64,000 nucleotides of DNA from Auanema rhodensis (GCA_964057225.1 OZ059895.1:3720001-3784000), one strand, 5' to 3'. Shown: positions 22,272 to 37,100, counted from the first letter of the stretch. Notes: generated by a model not told the origin, from the letters alone. A program made the numbers and translations.

Positions 22272-25200
22272 AGAACTTTGATTTTTGTACACCCATAAAT
22301 TATACGCAGCACAGGTTACCCTTAATTAATGAACTGACCGACTAATCAGACATGGATCTTTCCAAGTTCTGTTGCTTGAACGGATGTTTTCCTACGTAGG
22401 CTAGTAAAACATGCCCTTCAAAGCATCAGAACATGTGATCACATTCCAATTTTTTTGTATCTATCTTGTAAAGATAGTAATATATCATATGTTGAACACT
22501 ATGTTGGAAAGATTTTAATTCAGATTTTTTCAACTTTCACTCAGTTTGTTTTCTAAACTTTGATTAAGAACCTTGTTGTTTGTACACCCATAAATTTTAC
22601 GCAGCACAGGTTACCCTTAAATAATGAACTGACCGACTAATCAGACATGGATCTTTCCTAGTTCTGTTGCTTGAATGGATGTTTTCCTACGTAGGCTAGT
22701 AAAACATGCCCTTCAAAGCATCAGAACATGTGATGACATTCCAATTTTTTTGTATCTATCTTGTAAAGATAGTAATATATCATATGTTGAACACTATGTT
22801 GGAAAGATTTTAATTCAGATTTTCTAACTTTTATTCAGTTTGTTTTTTAAACTTTGATTAAGAACTTTGATTTTTGTACACCCATAAATTATACGCAGCA
22901 CAGGTTACCCTTAAATAATGAACTGACCGACTAATCAGACATGGATCTTTCCTAGTTCTGTTGCTTGAATGGATGTTTTCCTACGTAGGCTAGTAAAACA
23001 TGCCCTTCAAAGCATCAGAACATGTGATCACATTCCAATTTTTTTGTATCTATCTTGTAAAGATAGTAATATATCATATGTTGAACACTATGTTGGAAAG
23101 ATTTTAATTCAGATTTTCAAACTTTTATTCAGTTTGTTTTTTAAACTTTGATTAAGAACTTTGATTTTTGTACACCCATAAATTATACGCAGCACAGGTT
23201 ACCCTTAATTAATGAACTGACCGACTAATCAGACATGGATCTTTCCAAGTTCTGTTGCTTGAACGGATGTTTTCCTACTTAGGCTAGTAAAACATGCCCT
23301 TCAAAGCATCAGAACATGTGACCACATTCCAATTTTTCTGTATCTATCTTGTAAAGATAGTAATAAACTTTGATTTTTGTACACCCATAAATTATACGCA
23401 GCACAGGTTACCCTTAAATAATGAACTGACCGACTAATCAGACATGGATCTTTCCTAGTTCTGTTGCTTGAATGGATGTTTTCCTACGTAGGCTAGTAAA
23501 ACATGCCCTTCAAAGCATCAGAACATGTGACCACATTCCAATTTTTTTGTATCTATCTTGTAAAGATAGTAATAAACTTTGATTTTTGTACACCCATAAA
23601 TTATACGCAGCACAGGTTACCCTTAAATAATGAACTGACCGACTAATCAGACATGGATCTTTCCTAGTTCTGTTGCTTGAATGGATGTTTTCCTACGTAG
23701 GCTAGTAAAACATGCCCTTCAAAGCATCAGAACATGTGATCACATTCCAATTTTTTTGTATCTATCTTGTAAAGATAGTAATATATCATATGTTGAACAC
23801 TATGTTGGAAAGATTTTAATTCAGATTTTCTAACTTTTTTTCAGTTTGTTTTTTAAACTTTGATTAAGAACTTTGATTTTTGTACACCCATAAATTATAC
23901 GCAGCACAGGTTACCCTTAAATAATGAACTGACCGACTAATCAGACATGGATCTTTCCTAGTTCTGTTGCTTGAACGGATGTTTTCCTACGTAGGCTAGT
24001 AAAACATGCCCTTCAAAGCATCAGAACATGTGACCACATTCCAATTTTTTTGTATCTATCTTGTAAAGATAGTAATAAACTTTGATTTTTGTACACCCAT
24101 AAATTATACGCAGCACAGGTTACCCTTAAATAATGAACTGACCGACTAATCAGACATGGATCTTTCCTAGTTCTGTTGCTTGAATGGATGTTTTCCTACG
24201 TAGGCTAGTAAAACATGCCCTTCAAAGCATCAGAACATGTGATCACATTCCAATTTTTTTGTATCTATCTTGTAAAGATAGTAATATATCATATGTTGAA
24301 CACTATGTTGGAAAGATTTTAATTCAGATTTTCGAACTTTTATTCAGTTTGTTTTTTAAACTTTGATTAAGAACTTTGATTTTTGTACACCCATAAATTA
24401 TACGCAGCACAGGTTACCCTTAAATAATGAACTGACCGACTAATCAGACATGGATCTTTCCTAGTTCTGTTGCTTGAATGGATGTTTTCCTACGTAGGCT
24501 AGTAAAACATGCCCTTCAAAGCATCAGAACATGTGATCACATTCCAATTTTTTTGTATCTATCTTGTAAAGATAGTAATATATCATATGTTGAACACTAT
24601 GTTGGAAAGATTTTAATTCAGATTTTCGAACTTTTATTCAGTTTGTTTTTTAAACTTTGATTAAGAACTTTGATTTTTGTACACCCATAAATTATACGCA
24701 GCACAGGTTACCCTTAATTAATGAACTGACCGACTAATCAGACATGGATCTTTCCAAGTTCTGTTGCTTGAACGGATGTTTTCCTACGTAGGCTAGTAAA
24801 ACATGCCCTTCAAAGCATCAGAACATGTGACCACATTCCAATTTTTTTGTATCTATCTTGTAAAGATAGTAATATATCATATGTTGAACACTATGTTGGA
24901 AAGATTTTAATTCAGATTTTCGAACTTTTGTTCAGTTTGTTTTTTAAACTTTGATTAAGAACTTTGATTTTTGTACACCCATAAATTATACGCAGCACAG
25001 GTTACCCTTAAATAATGAACTGACCGACTAATCAGACATGGATCTTTCCTAGTTCTGTTGCTTGAATGGATGTTTTCCTACGTAGGCTAGTAAAACATGC
25101 CCTTCAAAGCATCAGAACATGTGATCACATTCCAATTTTTTTGTATCTATCTTGTAAAGATAGTAATATATCATATGTTGAACACTATGTTGGAAAGATT

Positions 25201-28200
25201 TTAATTCAGATTTTCTAACTTTTATTCAGTTTGTTTTTTAAACTTTGATTAAGAACTTTGATTTTTGTACACCCATAAATTATACGCAGCACAGGTTACC
25301 CTTAAATAATGAACTGACCGACTAATCAGACATGGATCTTTCCTAGTTCTGTTGCTTGAATGGATGTTTTCCTACGTAGGCTAGTAAAACATGCCCTTCA
25401 AAGCATCAGAACATGTGATCACATTCCAATTTTTTTGTATCTATCTTGTAAAGATAGTAATATATCATATGTTGAACACTATGTTGGAAAGATTTTAATT
25501 CAGATTTTCTAACTTTTATTCAGTTTGTTTTTTAAACTTTGATTAAGAACTTTGATTTTTGTACACCCATAAATTATACGCAGCACAGGTTACTCTTAAT
25601 TAATGAACTGACCGACTAATCAGACATGGATCTTTCCTAGTTCTGTTGCTTGAATGGATGTTTTCCTACGTAGGCTAGTAAAACATGCCCTTCAAAGCAT
25701 CAGAACATGTGATCACATTCCAATTTTTTTGTATCTATCTTGTAAAGATAGTAATATATCATATGTTGAACACTATGTTGGAAAGATTTTAATTCAGATT
25801 TTCTAACTTTTATTCAGTTTGTTTTTTAAACTTTGATTAAGAACTTTGATTTTTGTACACCCATAAATTATACGCAGCACAGGTTACCCTTAAATAATGA
25901 ACTGACCGACTAATCAGACATGGATCTTTCCTAGTTCTGTTGCTTGAATGGATGTTTTCCTACGTAGGCTAGTAAAACATGCCCTTCAAAGCATCAGAAC
26001 ATGTGATCACATTCCAATTTTTTTGTATCTATCTTGTAAAGATAGTAATATATCATATGTTGAACACTATGTTGGAAAGATTTTAATTCAGATTTTCTAA
26101 CTTTTATTCAGTTTGTTTTTTAAACTTTGATTAAGAACTTTGATTTTTGTACACCCATAAATTATACGCAGCACAGGTTACCCTTAAATAATGAACTGAC
26201 CGACTAATCAGACATGGATCTTTCCTAGTTCTGTTGCTTGAACGGATGTTTTCCTACGTAGGCTAGTAAAACATGCCCTTCAAAGCATCAGAACATGTGA
26301 CCACATTCCAATTTTTTTGTATCTATCTTGTAAAGATAGTAATAAACTTTGATTTTTGTACACCCATAAATTATACGCAGCACAGGTTACCCTTAAATAA
26401 TGAACTGACCGACTAATCAGACATGGATCTTTCCTAGTTCTGTTGCTTGAATGGATGTTTTCCTACGTAGGCTAGTAAAACATGCCCTTCAAAGCATCAG
26501 AACATGTGATCACATTCCAATTTTTTTGTATCTATCTTGTAAAGATAGTAATATATCATATGTTGAACACTATGTTGGAAAGATTTTAATTCAGATTTTC
26601 GAACTTTTATTCAGTTTGTTTTTTAAACTTCGATTAAGAACTTTGATTTTTGTACACCCATAAATTATACGCAGCATAGGTTACCCTTAAATAATGAACT
26701 GACCGACTAATCAGACATGGATCTTTCCTAGTTCTGTTGCTTGAATGGATGTTTTCCTACGTAGGCTAGTAAAACATGCCCTTCAAAGCATCAGAACATG
26801 TGATCACATTCCAATTTTTTTGTATCTATTTTGTAAAGATAGTAATAAACTTTGATTTTTGTACACCCATAAATTTTACGCAGCACAGGTTACCCTTAAA
26901 TAATGAACTGACCGACTAATCAGACATGGATCTTTCCTAGTTCTGTTGCTTGAATGGATGTTTTCCTACGTAGGCTAGTAAAACATGCCCTTCAAAGCAT
27001 CAGAACATGTGATCACATTCCAATTTTTTTGTATCTATCTTGTAAAGATAGTAATATATCATATGTTGAACACTATGTTGGAAAGATTTTAATTCAGATT
27101 TTCGAACTTTTATTCAGTTTGTTTTTTAAACTTTGATTAAGAACTTTGATTTTTGTACACCCATAAATTATACGCAGCACAGGTTACCCTTAATTAATGA
27201 ACTGACCGACTAATCAGACATGGATCTTTCCAAGTTCTGTTGCTTGAACGGATGTTTTCCTACGTAGGCTAGTAAAACATGCCCTTCAAAGCATCAGAAC
27301 ATGTGACCACATTCCAATTTTTTTGTATCTATCTTGTAAAGATAGTAATATATCATATGTTGAACACTATGTTGGAAAGATTTTAATTCAGATTTTCGAA
27401 CTTTTATTCAGTTTGTTTTTTAAACTTTGATTAAGAACTTTGATTTTTGTACACCCATAAATTATACGCAGCACAGGTTACCCTTAAATAATGAACTGAC
27501 CGACTAATCAGACATGGATCTTTCCTAGTTCTGTTGCTTGAATGGATGTTTTCCTACGTAGGCTAGTAAAACATGCCCTTCAAAGCATCAGAACATGTGA
27601 TCACATTCCAATTTTTTTGTATCTATCTTGTAAAGATAGTAATATATCATATGTTGAACACTATGTTGGAAAGATTTTAATTCAGATTTTTTCAACTTTC
27701 ACTCAGTTTGTTTTCTAAACTTTGATTAAGAACCTTGTTGTTTGTACACCCATAAATTTTACGCAGCACAGGTTACCCTTAAATAATGAACTGACCGACT
27801 AATCAGACATGGATCTTTCCTAGTTCTGTTGCTTGAATGGATGTTTTCCTACGTAGGCTAGTAAAACATGCCCTTCAAAGCATCAGAACATGTGATCACA
27901 TTCCAATTTTTTTGTATCTATCTTGTAAAGATAGTAATATATCATATGTTGAACACTATGTTGGAAAGATTTTAATTCAGATTTTCTAACTTTTATTCAG
28001 TTTGTTTTTTAAACTTTGATTAAGAACTTTGATTTTTGTACACCCATAAATTATACGCAGCACAGGTTACCCTTAAATAATGAACTGACCGACTAATCAG
28101 ACATGGATCTTTCCTAGTTCTGTTGCTTGAATGGATGTTTTCCTACGTAGGCTAGTAAAACATGCCCTTCAAAGCATCAGAACATGTGATCACATTCCAA

Positions 28201-28734
28201 TTTTTTTGTATCTATCTTGTAAAGATAGTAATATATCATATGTTGAACACTATGTTGGAAAGATTTTAATTCAGATTTTCTAACTTTTATTCAGTTTGTT
28301 TTTTAAACTTTGATTAAGAACTTTGATTTTTGTACACCCATAAATTATACGCAGCACAGGTTACTCTTAATTAATGAACTGACCGACTAATCAGACATGG
28401 ATCTTTCCAAGTTCTGTTGCTTGAACGGATGTTTTCCTACGTAGGCTAGTAAAACATGCCCTTCAAAGCATCAGAACATGTGATCACATTCCAATTTTTT
28501 TGTATCTATTTTGTAAAGATAGTAATAAACTTTGATTTTTGTACACCCATAAATTTTACGCAGCACAGGTTACCCTTAAATAATGAACTGACCGACTAAT
28601 CAGACATGGATCTTTCCTAGTTCTGTTGCTTGAATGGATGTTTTCCTACGTAGGCTAGTAAAACATGCCCTTCAAAGCATCAGAACATGTGACCACATTC
28701 CAATTTTTTTGTATCTATCTTGTAAAGATAGTAA
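22272..28734 (+). repeat. Higher-order repeat, copy I (monomers 88-111)
   Basis: Starts: 22272(B), 22567, 22861, 23155(S), 23364(S), 23573, 23867(S), 24076, 24370, 24664, 24958, 25252, 25546, 25840, 26134(S), 26343, 26637(S), 26846, 27140, 27434(B), 27729, 28023, 28317(S), 28526(S); the rest are L. Its core is a run of seven L (24076-26133), then S,L,S,L,L. Marks: GTGATGAC in 89, TACTTAGG in 91, TTGTTCAG in 97, TTACTC long copy 100, CTTCGATTAAG in 103. Copy II follows directly. CAGCATAGG near 26674 is seen only here. Confidence 0.9.
26451..26663 (+). other. 70-codon read-through version of the satellite frame
   Basis: Monomer 103 has CTTCGATTAAG in place of CTTTGATTAAG, which removes the usual stop and adds ten codons from the next monomer (ending FVHP before the TAA in CCCATAAA). 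Identical versions occur at 33123-33335 and 36984-37196. These are the equivalent monomers (128 and 142) of the three-copy higher-order repeat, so the change was copied with the block and is not independent. These are the longest frames in the window. Non-coding is the preferred reading. Confidence 0.8.
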
Positions 28735-31700
28735 TAAACTTTGATTTTTGTACACCCATAAATTATACGCAGCACAGGTTACCCTTAAATAATGAACTGA
28801 CCGACTAATCAGACATGGATCTTTCCAAGTTCTGTTGCTTGAACGGATGTTTTCCTACGTAGGCTAGTAAAACATGCCCTTCAAAGCATCAGAACATGTG
28901 ATCACATTCCAATTTTTTTGTATCTATCTTGTAAAGATAGTAATATATCATATGTTGAACACTATGTTGGAAAGATTTTAATTCAGATTTTTTCAACTTT
29001 CACTCAGTTTGTTTTCTAAACTTTGATTAAGAACCTTGTTGTTTGTACACCCATAAATTTTACGCAGCACAGGTTACCCTTAAATAATGAACTGACCGAC
29101 TAATCAGACATGGATCTTTCCTAGTTCTGTTGCTTGAATGGATGTTTTCCTACGTAGGCTAGTAAAACATGCCCTTCAAAGCATCAGAACATGTGATGAC
29201 ATTCCAATTTTTTTGTATCTATCTTGTAAAGATAGTAATATATCATATGTTGAACACTATGTTGGAAAGATTTTAATTCAGATTTTCTAACTTTTATTCA
29301 GTTTGTTTTTTAAACTTTGATTAAGAACTTTGATTTTTGTACACCCATAAATTATACGCAGCACAGGTTACCCTTAAATAATGAACTGACCGACTAATCA
29401 GACATGGATCTTTCCTAGTTCTGTTGCTTGAATGGATGTTTTCCTACGTAGGCTAGTAAAACATGCCCTTCAAAGCATCAGAACATGTGATCACATTCCA
29501 ATTTTTTTGTATCTATCTTGTAAAGATAGTAATATATCATATGTTGAACACTATGTTGGAAAGATTTTAATTCAGATTTTCAAACTTTTATTCAGTTTGT
29601 TTTTTAAACTTTGATTAAGAACTTTGATTTTTGTACACCCATAAATTATACGCAGCACAGGTTACCCTTAATTAATGAACTGACCGACTAATCAGACATG
29701 GATCTTTCCAAGTTCTGTTGCTTGAACGGATGTTTTCCTACTTAGGCTAGTAAAACATGCCCTTCAAAGCATCAGAACATGTGACCACATTCCAATTTTT
29801 CTGTATCTATCTTGTAAAGATAGTAATAAACTTTGATTTTTGTACACCCATAAATTATACGCAGCACAGGTTACCCTTAAATAATGAACTGACCGACTAA
29901 TCAGACATGGATCTTTCCTAGTTCTGTTGCTTGAATGGATGTTTTCCTACGTAGGCTAGTAAAACATGCCCTTCAAAGCATCAGAACATGTGATCACATT
30001 CCAATTTTTTTTTATCTATCTTGTAAAGATAGTAATAAACTTTGATTTTTGTACACCCATAAATTATACGCAGCACAGGTTACCCTTAAATAATGAACTG
30101 ACCGACTAATCAAACATGGATCTTTCCTAGTTCTGTTGCTTGAACGGATGTTTTCCTACGTAGGCTAGTAAAACATGCCCTTCAAAGCATCAGAACATGT
30201 GACCACATTCCAATTTTTTTGTATCTATCTTGTAAAGATAGTAATAAACTTTGATTTTTGTACACCCATAAATTATACGCAGCACAGGTTACCCTTAAAT
30301 AATGAACTGACCGACTAATCAGACATGGATCTTTCCTAGTTCTGTTGCTTGAATGGATGTTTTCCTACGTAGGCTAGTAAAACATGCCCTTCAAAGCATC
30401 AGAACATGTGATCACATTCCAATTTTTTTGTATCTATCTTGTAAAGATAGTAATATATCATATGTTGAACACTATGTTGGAAAGATTTTAATTCAGATTT
30501 TCTAACTTTTATTCAGTTTGTTTTTTAAACTTTGATTAAGAACTTTGATTTTTGTACACCCATAAATTATACGCAGCACAGGTTACCCTTAAATAATGAA
30601 CTGACCGACTAATCAGACATGGATCTTTCCTAGTTCTGTTGCTTGAACGGATGTTTTCCTACGTAGGCTAGTAAAACATGCCCTTCAAAGCATCAGAACA
30701 TGTGACCACATTCCAATTTTTTTGTATCTATCTTGTAAAGATAGTAATAAACTTTGATTTTTGTACACCCATAAATTATACGCAGCACAGGTTACCCTTA
30801 AATAATGAACTGACCGACTAATCAGACATGGATCTTTCCTAGTTCTGTTGCTTGAATGGATGTTTTCCTACGTAGGCTAGTAAAACATGCCCTTCAAAGC
30901 ATCAGAACATGTGATCACATTCCAATTTTTTTGTATCTATCTTGTAAAGATAGTAATATATCATATGTTGAACACTATGTTGGAAAGATTTTAATTCAGA
31001 TTTTCGAACTTTTATTCAGTTTGTTTTTTAAACTTTGATTAAGAACTTTGATTTTTGTACACCCATAAATTATACGCAGCACAGGTTACCCTTAAATAAT
31101 GAACTGACCGACTAATCAGACATGGATCTTTCCTAGTTCTGTTGCTTGAATGGATGTTTTCCTACGTAGGCTAGTAAAACATGCCCTTCAAAGCATCAGA
31201 ACATGTGATCACATTCCAATTTTTTTGTATCTATCTTGTAAAGATAGTAATATATCATATGTTGAACACTATGTTGGAAAGATTTTAATTCAGATTTTCG
31301 AACTTTTATTCAGTTTGTTTTTTAAACTTTGATTAAGAACTTTGATTTTTGTACACCCATAAATTATACGCAGCACAGGTTACCCTTAATTAATGAACTG
31401 ACCGACTAATCAGACATGGATCTTTCCAAGTTCTGTTGCTTGAACGGATGTTTTCCTACGTAGGCTAGTAAAACATGCCCTTCAAAGCATCAGAACATGT
31501 GACCACATTCCAATTTTTTTGTATCTATCTTGTAAAGATAGTAATATATCATATGTTGAACACTATGTTGGAAAGATTTTAATTCAGATTTTCGAACTTT
31601 TGTTCAGTTTGTTTTTTAAACTTTGATTAAGAACTTTGATTTTTGTACACCCATAAATTATACGCAGCACAGGTTACCCTTAAATAATGAACTGACCGAC

Positions 31701-34105
31701 TAATCAGACATGGATCTTTCCTAGTTCTGTTGCTTGAATGGATGTTTTCCTACGTAGGCTAGTAAAACATGCCCTTCAAAGCATCAGAACATGTGATCAC
31801 ATTCCAATTTTTTTGTATCTATCTTGTAAAGATAGTAATATATCATATGTTGAACACTATGTTGGAAAGATTTTAATTCAGATTTTCTAACTTTTATTCA
31901 GTTTGTTTTTTAAACTTTGATTAAGAACTTTGATTTTTGTACACCCATAAATTATACGCAGCACAGGTTACCCTTAAATAATGAACTGACCGACTAATCA
32001 GACATGGATCTTTCCTAGTTCTGTTGCTTGAATGGATGTTTTCCTACGTAGGCTAGTAAAACATGCCCTTCAAAGCATCAGAACATGTGATCACATTCCA
32101 ATTTTTTTGTATCTATCTTGTAAAGATAGTAATATATCATATGTTGAACACTATGTTGGAAAGATTTTAATTCAGATTTTCTAACTTTTATTCAGTTTGT
32201 TTTTTAAACTTTGATTAAGAACTTTGATTTTTGTACACCCATAAATTATACGCAGCACAGGTTACTCTTAATTAATGAACTGACCGACTAATCAGACATG
32301 GATCTTTCCTAGTTCTGTTGCTTGAATGGATGTTTTCCTACGTAGGCTAGTAAAACATGCCCTTCAAAGCATCAGAACATGTGATCACATTCCAATTTTT
32401 TTGTATCTATCTTGTAAAGATAGTAATATATCATATGTTGAACACTATGTTGGAAAGATTTTAATTCAGATTTTCTAACTTTTATTCAGTTTGTTTTTTA
32501 AACTTTGATTAAGAACTTTGATTTTTGTACACCCATAAATTATACGCAGCACAGGTTACCCTTAAATAATGAACTGACCGACTAATCAGACATGGATCTT
32601 TCCTAGTTCTGTTGCTTGAATGGATGTTTTCTTACGTAGGCTAGTAAAACATGCCCTTCAAAGCATCAGAACATGTGATCACATTCCAATTTTTTTGTAT
32701 CTATCTTGTAAAGATAGTAATATATCATATGTTGAACACTATGTTGGAAAGATTTTAATTCAGATTTTCTAACTTTTATTCAGTTTGTTTTTTAAACTTT
32801 GATTAAGAACTTTGATTTTTGTACACCCATAAATTATACGCAGCACAGGTTACCCTTAAATAATGAACTGACCGACTAATCAGACATGGATCTTTCCTAG
32901 TTCTGTTGCTTGAACGGATGTTTTCCTACGTAGGCTAGTAAAACATGCCCTTCAAAGCATCAGAACATGTGACCACATTCCAATTTTTTTGTATCTATCT
33001 TGTAAAGATAGTAATAAACTTTGATTTTTGTACACCCATAAATTATACGCAGCACAGGTTACCCTTAAATAATGAACTGACCGACTAATCAGACATGGAT
33101 CTTTCCTAGTTCTGTTGCTTGAATGGATGTTTTCCTACGTAGGCTAGTAAAACATGCCCTTCAAAGCATCAGAACATGTGATCACATTCCAATTTTTTTG
33201 TATCTATCTTGTAAAGATAGTAATATATCATATGTTGAACACTATGTTGGAAAGATTTTAATTCAGATTTTCGAACTTTTATTCAGTTTGTTTTTTAAAC
33301 TTCGATTAAGAACTTTGATTTTTGTACACCCATAAATTATACGCAGCACAGGTTACCCTTAAATAATGAACTGACCGACTAATCAGACATGGATCTTTCC
33401 TAGTTCTGTTGCTTGAATGGATGTTTTCCTACGTAGGCTAGTAAAACATGCCCTTCAAAGCATCAGAACATGTGATCACATTCCAATTTTTTTGTATCTA
33501 TTTTGTAAAGATAGTAATAAACTTTGATTTTTGTACACCCATAAATTTTACGCAGCACAGGTTACCCTTAAATAATGAACTGACCGACTAATCAGACATG
33601 GATCTTTCCTAGTTCTGTTGCTTGAATGGATGTTTTCCTACGTAGGCTAGTAAAACATGCCCTTCAAAGCATCAGAACATGTGATCACATTCCAATTTTT
33701 TTGTATCTATCTTGTAAAGATAGTAATATATCATATGTTGAACACTATGTTGGAAAGATTTTAATTCAGATTTTCGAACTTTTATTCAGTTTGTTTTTTA
33801 AACTTTGATTAAGAACTTTGATTTTTGTACACCCATAAATTATACGCAGCACAGGTTACCCTTAATTAATGAACTGACCGACTAATCAGACATGGATCTT
33901 TCCAAGTTCTGTTGCTTGAACGGATGTTTTCCTACGTAGGCTAGTAAAACATGCCCTTCAAAGCATCAGAACATGTGACCACATTCCAATTTTTTTGTAT
34001 CTATCTTGTAAAGATAGTAATATATCATATGTTGAACACTATGTTGGAAAGATTTTAATTCAGATTTTCGAACTTTTATTCAGTTTGTTTTTTAAACTTT
34101 GATTA
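28735..34105 (+). repeat. Higher-order repeat, copy II (monomers 112-131)
   Basis: Starts: 28735(B), 29030, 29324, 29618(S), 29827(S), 30036(S), 30245, 30539(S), 30748, 31042, 31336, 31630, 31924, 32218, 32512, 32806(S), 33015, 33309(S), 33518, 33812; the rest are L. Offset from copy I is 6463 bp up to monomer 115 and 6672 bp from monomer 117, because one extra S (116, start 29827) is present. Block marks are conserved: GTGATGAC, TACTTAGG, TTGTTCAG near 31599, TTACTC in long copy 125, CTTCGATTAAG near 33300. CTTACGTAGG at 32631 is shared with copy III but not copy I. Confidence 0.9.
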
Positions 34106-37100
34106 AGAACTTTGATTTTTGTACACCCATAAATTATACGCAGCACAGGTTACCCTTAAATAATGAACTGACCGACTAATCAGACATGGATCTTTCCTAG
34201 TTCTGTTGCTTGAATGGATGTTTTCCTACGTAGGCTAGTAAAACATGCCCTTCAAAGCATCAGAACATGTGACCACATTCCAATTTTTTTGTATCTATCT
34301 TGTAAAGATAGTAATATATCATATGTTGAACACTATGTTGGAAAGATTTTAATTCAGATTTTCGAACTTTTATTCAGTTTGTTTTTTAAACTTTGATTAA
34401 GAACTTTGATTTTTGTACACCCATAAATTATACGCAGCACAGGTTACCCTTAAATAATGAACTGACCGACTAATCAGACATGGATCTTTCCTAGTTCTGT
34501 TGCTTGAACGGATGTTTTCCTACGTAGGCTAGTAAAACATGCCCTTCAAAGCATCAGAACATGTGACCACATTCCAATTTTTTTGTATCTATCTTGTAAA
34601 GATAGTAATAAACTTTGATTTTTGTACACCCATAAATTATACGCAGCACAGGTTACCCTTAAATAATGAACTGACCGACTAATCAGACATGGATCTTTCC
34701 TAGTTCTGTTGCTTGAATGGATGTTTTCCTACGTAGGCTAGTAAAACATGCCCTTCAAAGCATCAGAACATGTGATCACATTCCAATTTTTTTGTATCTA
34801 TCTTGTAAAGATAGTAATATATCATATGTTGAACACTATGTTGGAAAGATTTTAATTCAGATTTTCGAACTTTTATTCAGTTTGTTTTTTAAACTTTGAT
34901 TAAGAACTTTGATTTTTGTACACCCATAAATTATACGCAGCACAGGTTACCCTTAAATAATGAACTGACCGACTAATCAGACATGGATCTTTCCTAGTTC
35001 TGTTGCTTGAATGGATGTTTTCCTACGTAGGCTAGTAAAACATGCCCTTCAAAGCATCAGAACATGTGATCACATTCCAATTTTTTTGTATCTATCTTGT
35101 AAAGATAGTAATATATCATATGTTGAACACTATGTTGGAAAGATTTTAATTCAGATTTTCGAACTTTTATTCAGTTTGTTTTTTAAACTTTGATTAAGAA
35201 CTTTGATTTTTGTACACCCATAAATTATACGCAGCACAGGTTACCCTTAATTAATGAACTGACCGACTAATCAGACATGGATCTTTCCAAGTTCTGTTGC
35301 TTGAACGGATGTTTTCCTACGTAGGCTAGTAAAACATGCCCTTCAAAGCATCAGAACATGTGACCACATTCCAATTTTTTTGTATCTATCTTGTAAAGAT
35401 AGTAATATATCATATGTTGAACACTATGTTGGAAAGATTTTAATTCAGATTTTCGAACTTTTGTTCAGTTTGTTTTTTAAACTTTGATTAAGAACTTTGA
35501 TTTTTGTACACCCATAAATTATACGCAGCACAGGTTACCCTTAAATAATGAACTGACCGACTAATCAGACATGGATCTTTCCTAGTTCTGTTGCTTGAAT
35601 GGATGTTTTCCTACGTAGGCTAGTAAAACATGCCCTTCAAAGCATCAGAACATGTGATCACATTCCAATTTTTTTGTATCTATCTTGTAAAGATAGTAAT
35701 ATATCATATGTTGAACACTATGTTGGAAAGATTTTAATTCAGATTTTCTAACTTTTATTCAGTTTGTTTTTTAAACTTTGATTAAGAACTTTGATTTTTG
35801 TACACCCATAAATTATACGCAGCACAGGTTACCCTTAAATAATGAACTGACCGACTAATCAGACATGGATCTTTCCTAGTTCTGTTGCTTGAATGGATGT
35901 TTTCCTACGTAGGCTAGTAAAACATGCCCTTCAAAGCATCAGAACATGTGATCACATTCCAATTTTTTTGTATCTATCTTGTAAAGATAGTAATATATCA
36001 TATGTTGAACACTATGTTGGAAAGATTTTAATTCAGATTTTCTAACTTTTATTCAGTTTGTTTTTTAAACTTTGATTAAGAACTTTGATTTTTGTACACC
36101 CATAAATTATACGCAGCACAGGTTACTCTTAATTAATGAACTGACCGACTAATCAGACATGGATCTTTCCTAGTTCTGTTGCTTGAATGGATGTTTTCCT
36201 ACGTAGGCTAGTAAAACATGCCCTTCAAAGCATCAGAACATGTGATCACATTCCAATTTTTTTGTATCTATCTTGTAAAGATAGTAATATATCATATGTT
36301 GAACACTATGTTGGAAAGATTTTAATTCAGATTTTCTAACTTTTATTCAGTTTGTTTTTTAAACTTTGATTAAGAACTTTGATTTTTGTACACCCATAAA
36401 TTATACGCAGCACAGGTTACCCTTAAATAATGAACTGACCGACTAATCAGACATGGATCTTTCCTAGTTCTGTTGCTTGAATGGATGTTTTCTTACGTAG
36501 GCTAGTAAAACATGCCCTTCAAAGCATCAGAACATGTGATCACATTCCAATTTTTTTGTATCTATCTTGTAAAGATAGTAATATATCATATGTTGAACAC
36601 TATGTTGGAAAGATTTTAATTCAGATTTTCTAACTTTTATTCAGTTTGTTTTTTAAACTTTGATTAAGAACTTTGATTTTTGTACACCCATAAATTATAC
36701 GCAGCACAGGTTACCCTTAAATAATGAACTGACCGACTAATCAGACATGGATCTTTCCTAGTTCTGTTGCTTGAACGGATGTTTTCCTACGTAGGCTAGT
36801 AAAACATGCCCTTCAAAGCATCAGAACATGTGACCACATTCCAATTTTTTTGTATCTATCTTGTAAAGATAGTAATAAACTTTGATTTTTGTACACCCAT
36901 AAATTATACGCAGCACAGGTTACCCTTAAATAATGAACTGACCGACTAATCAGACATGGATCTTTCCTAGTTCTGTTGCTTGAATGGATGTTTTCCTACG
37001 TAGGCTAGTAAAACATGCCCTTCAAAGCATCAGAACATGTGATCACATTCCAATTTTTTTGTATCTATCTTGTAAAGATAGTAATATATCATATGTTGAA

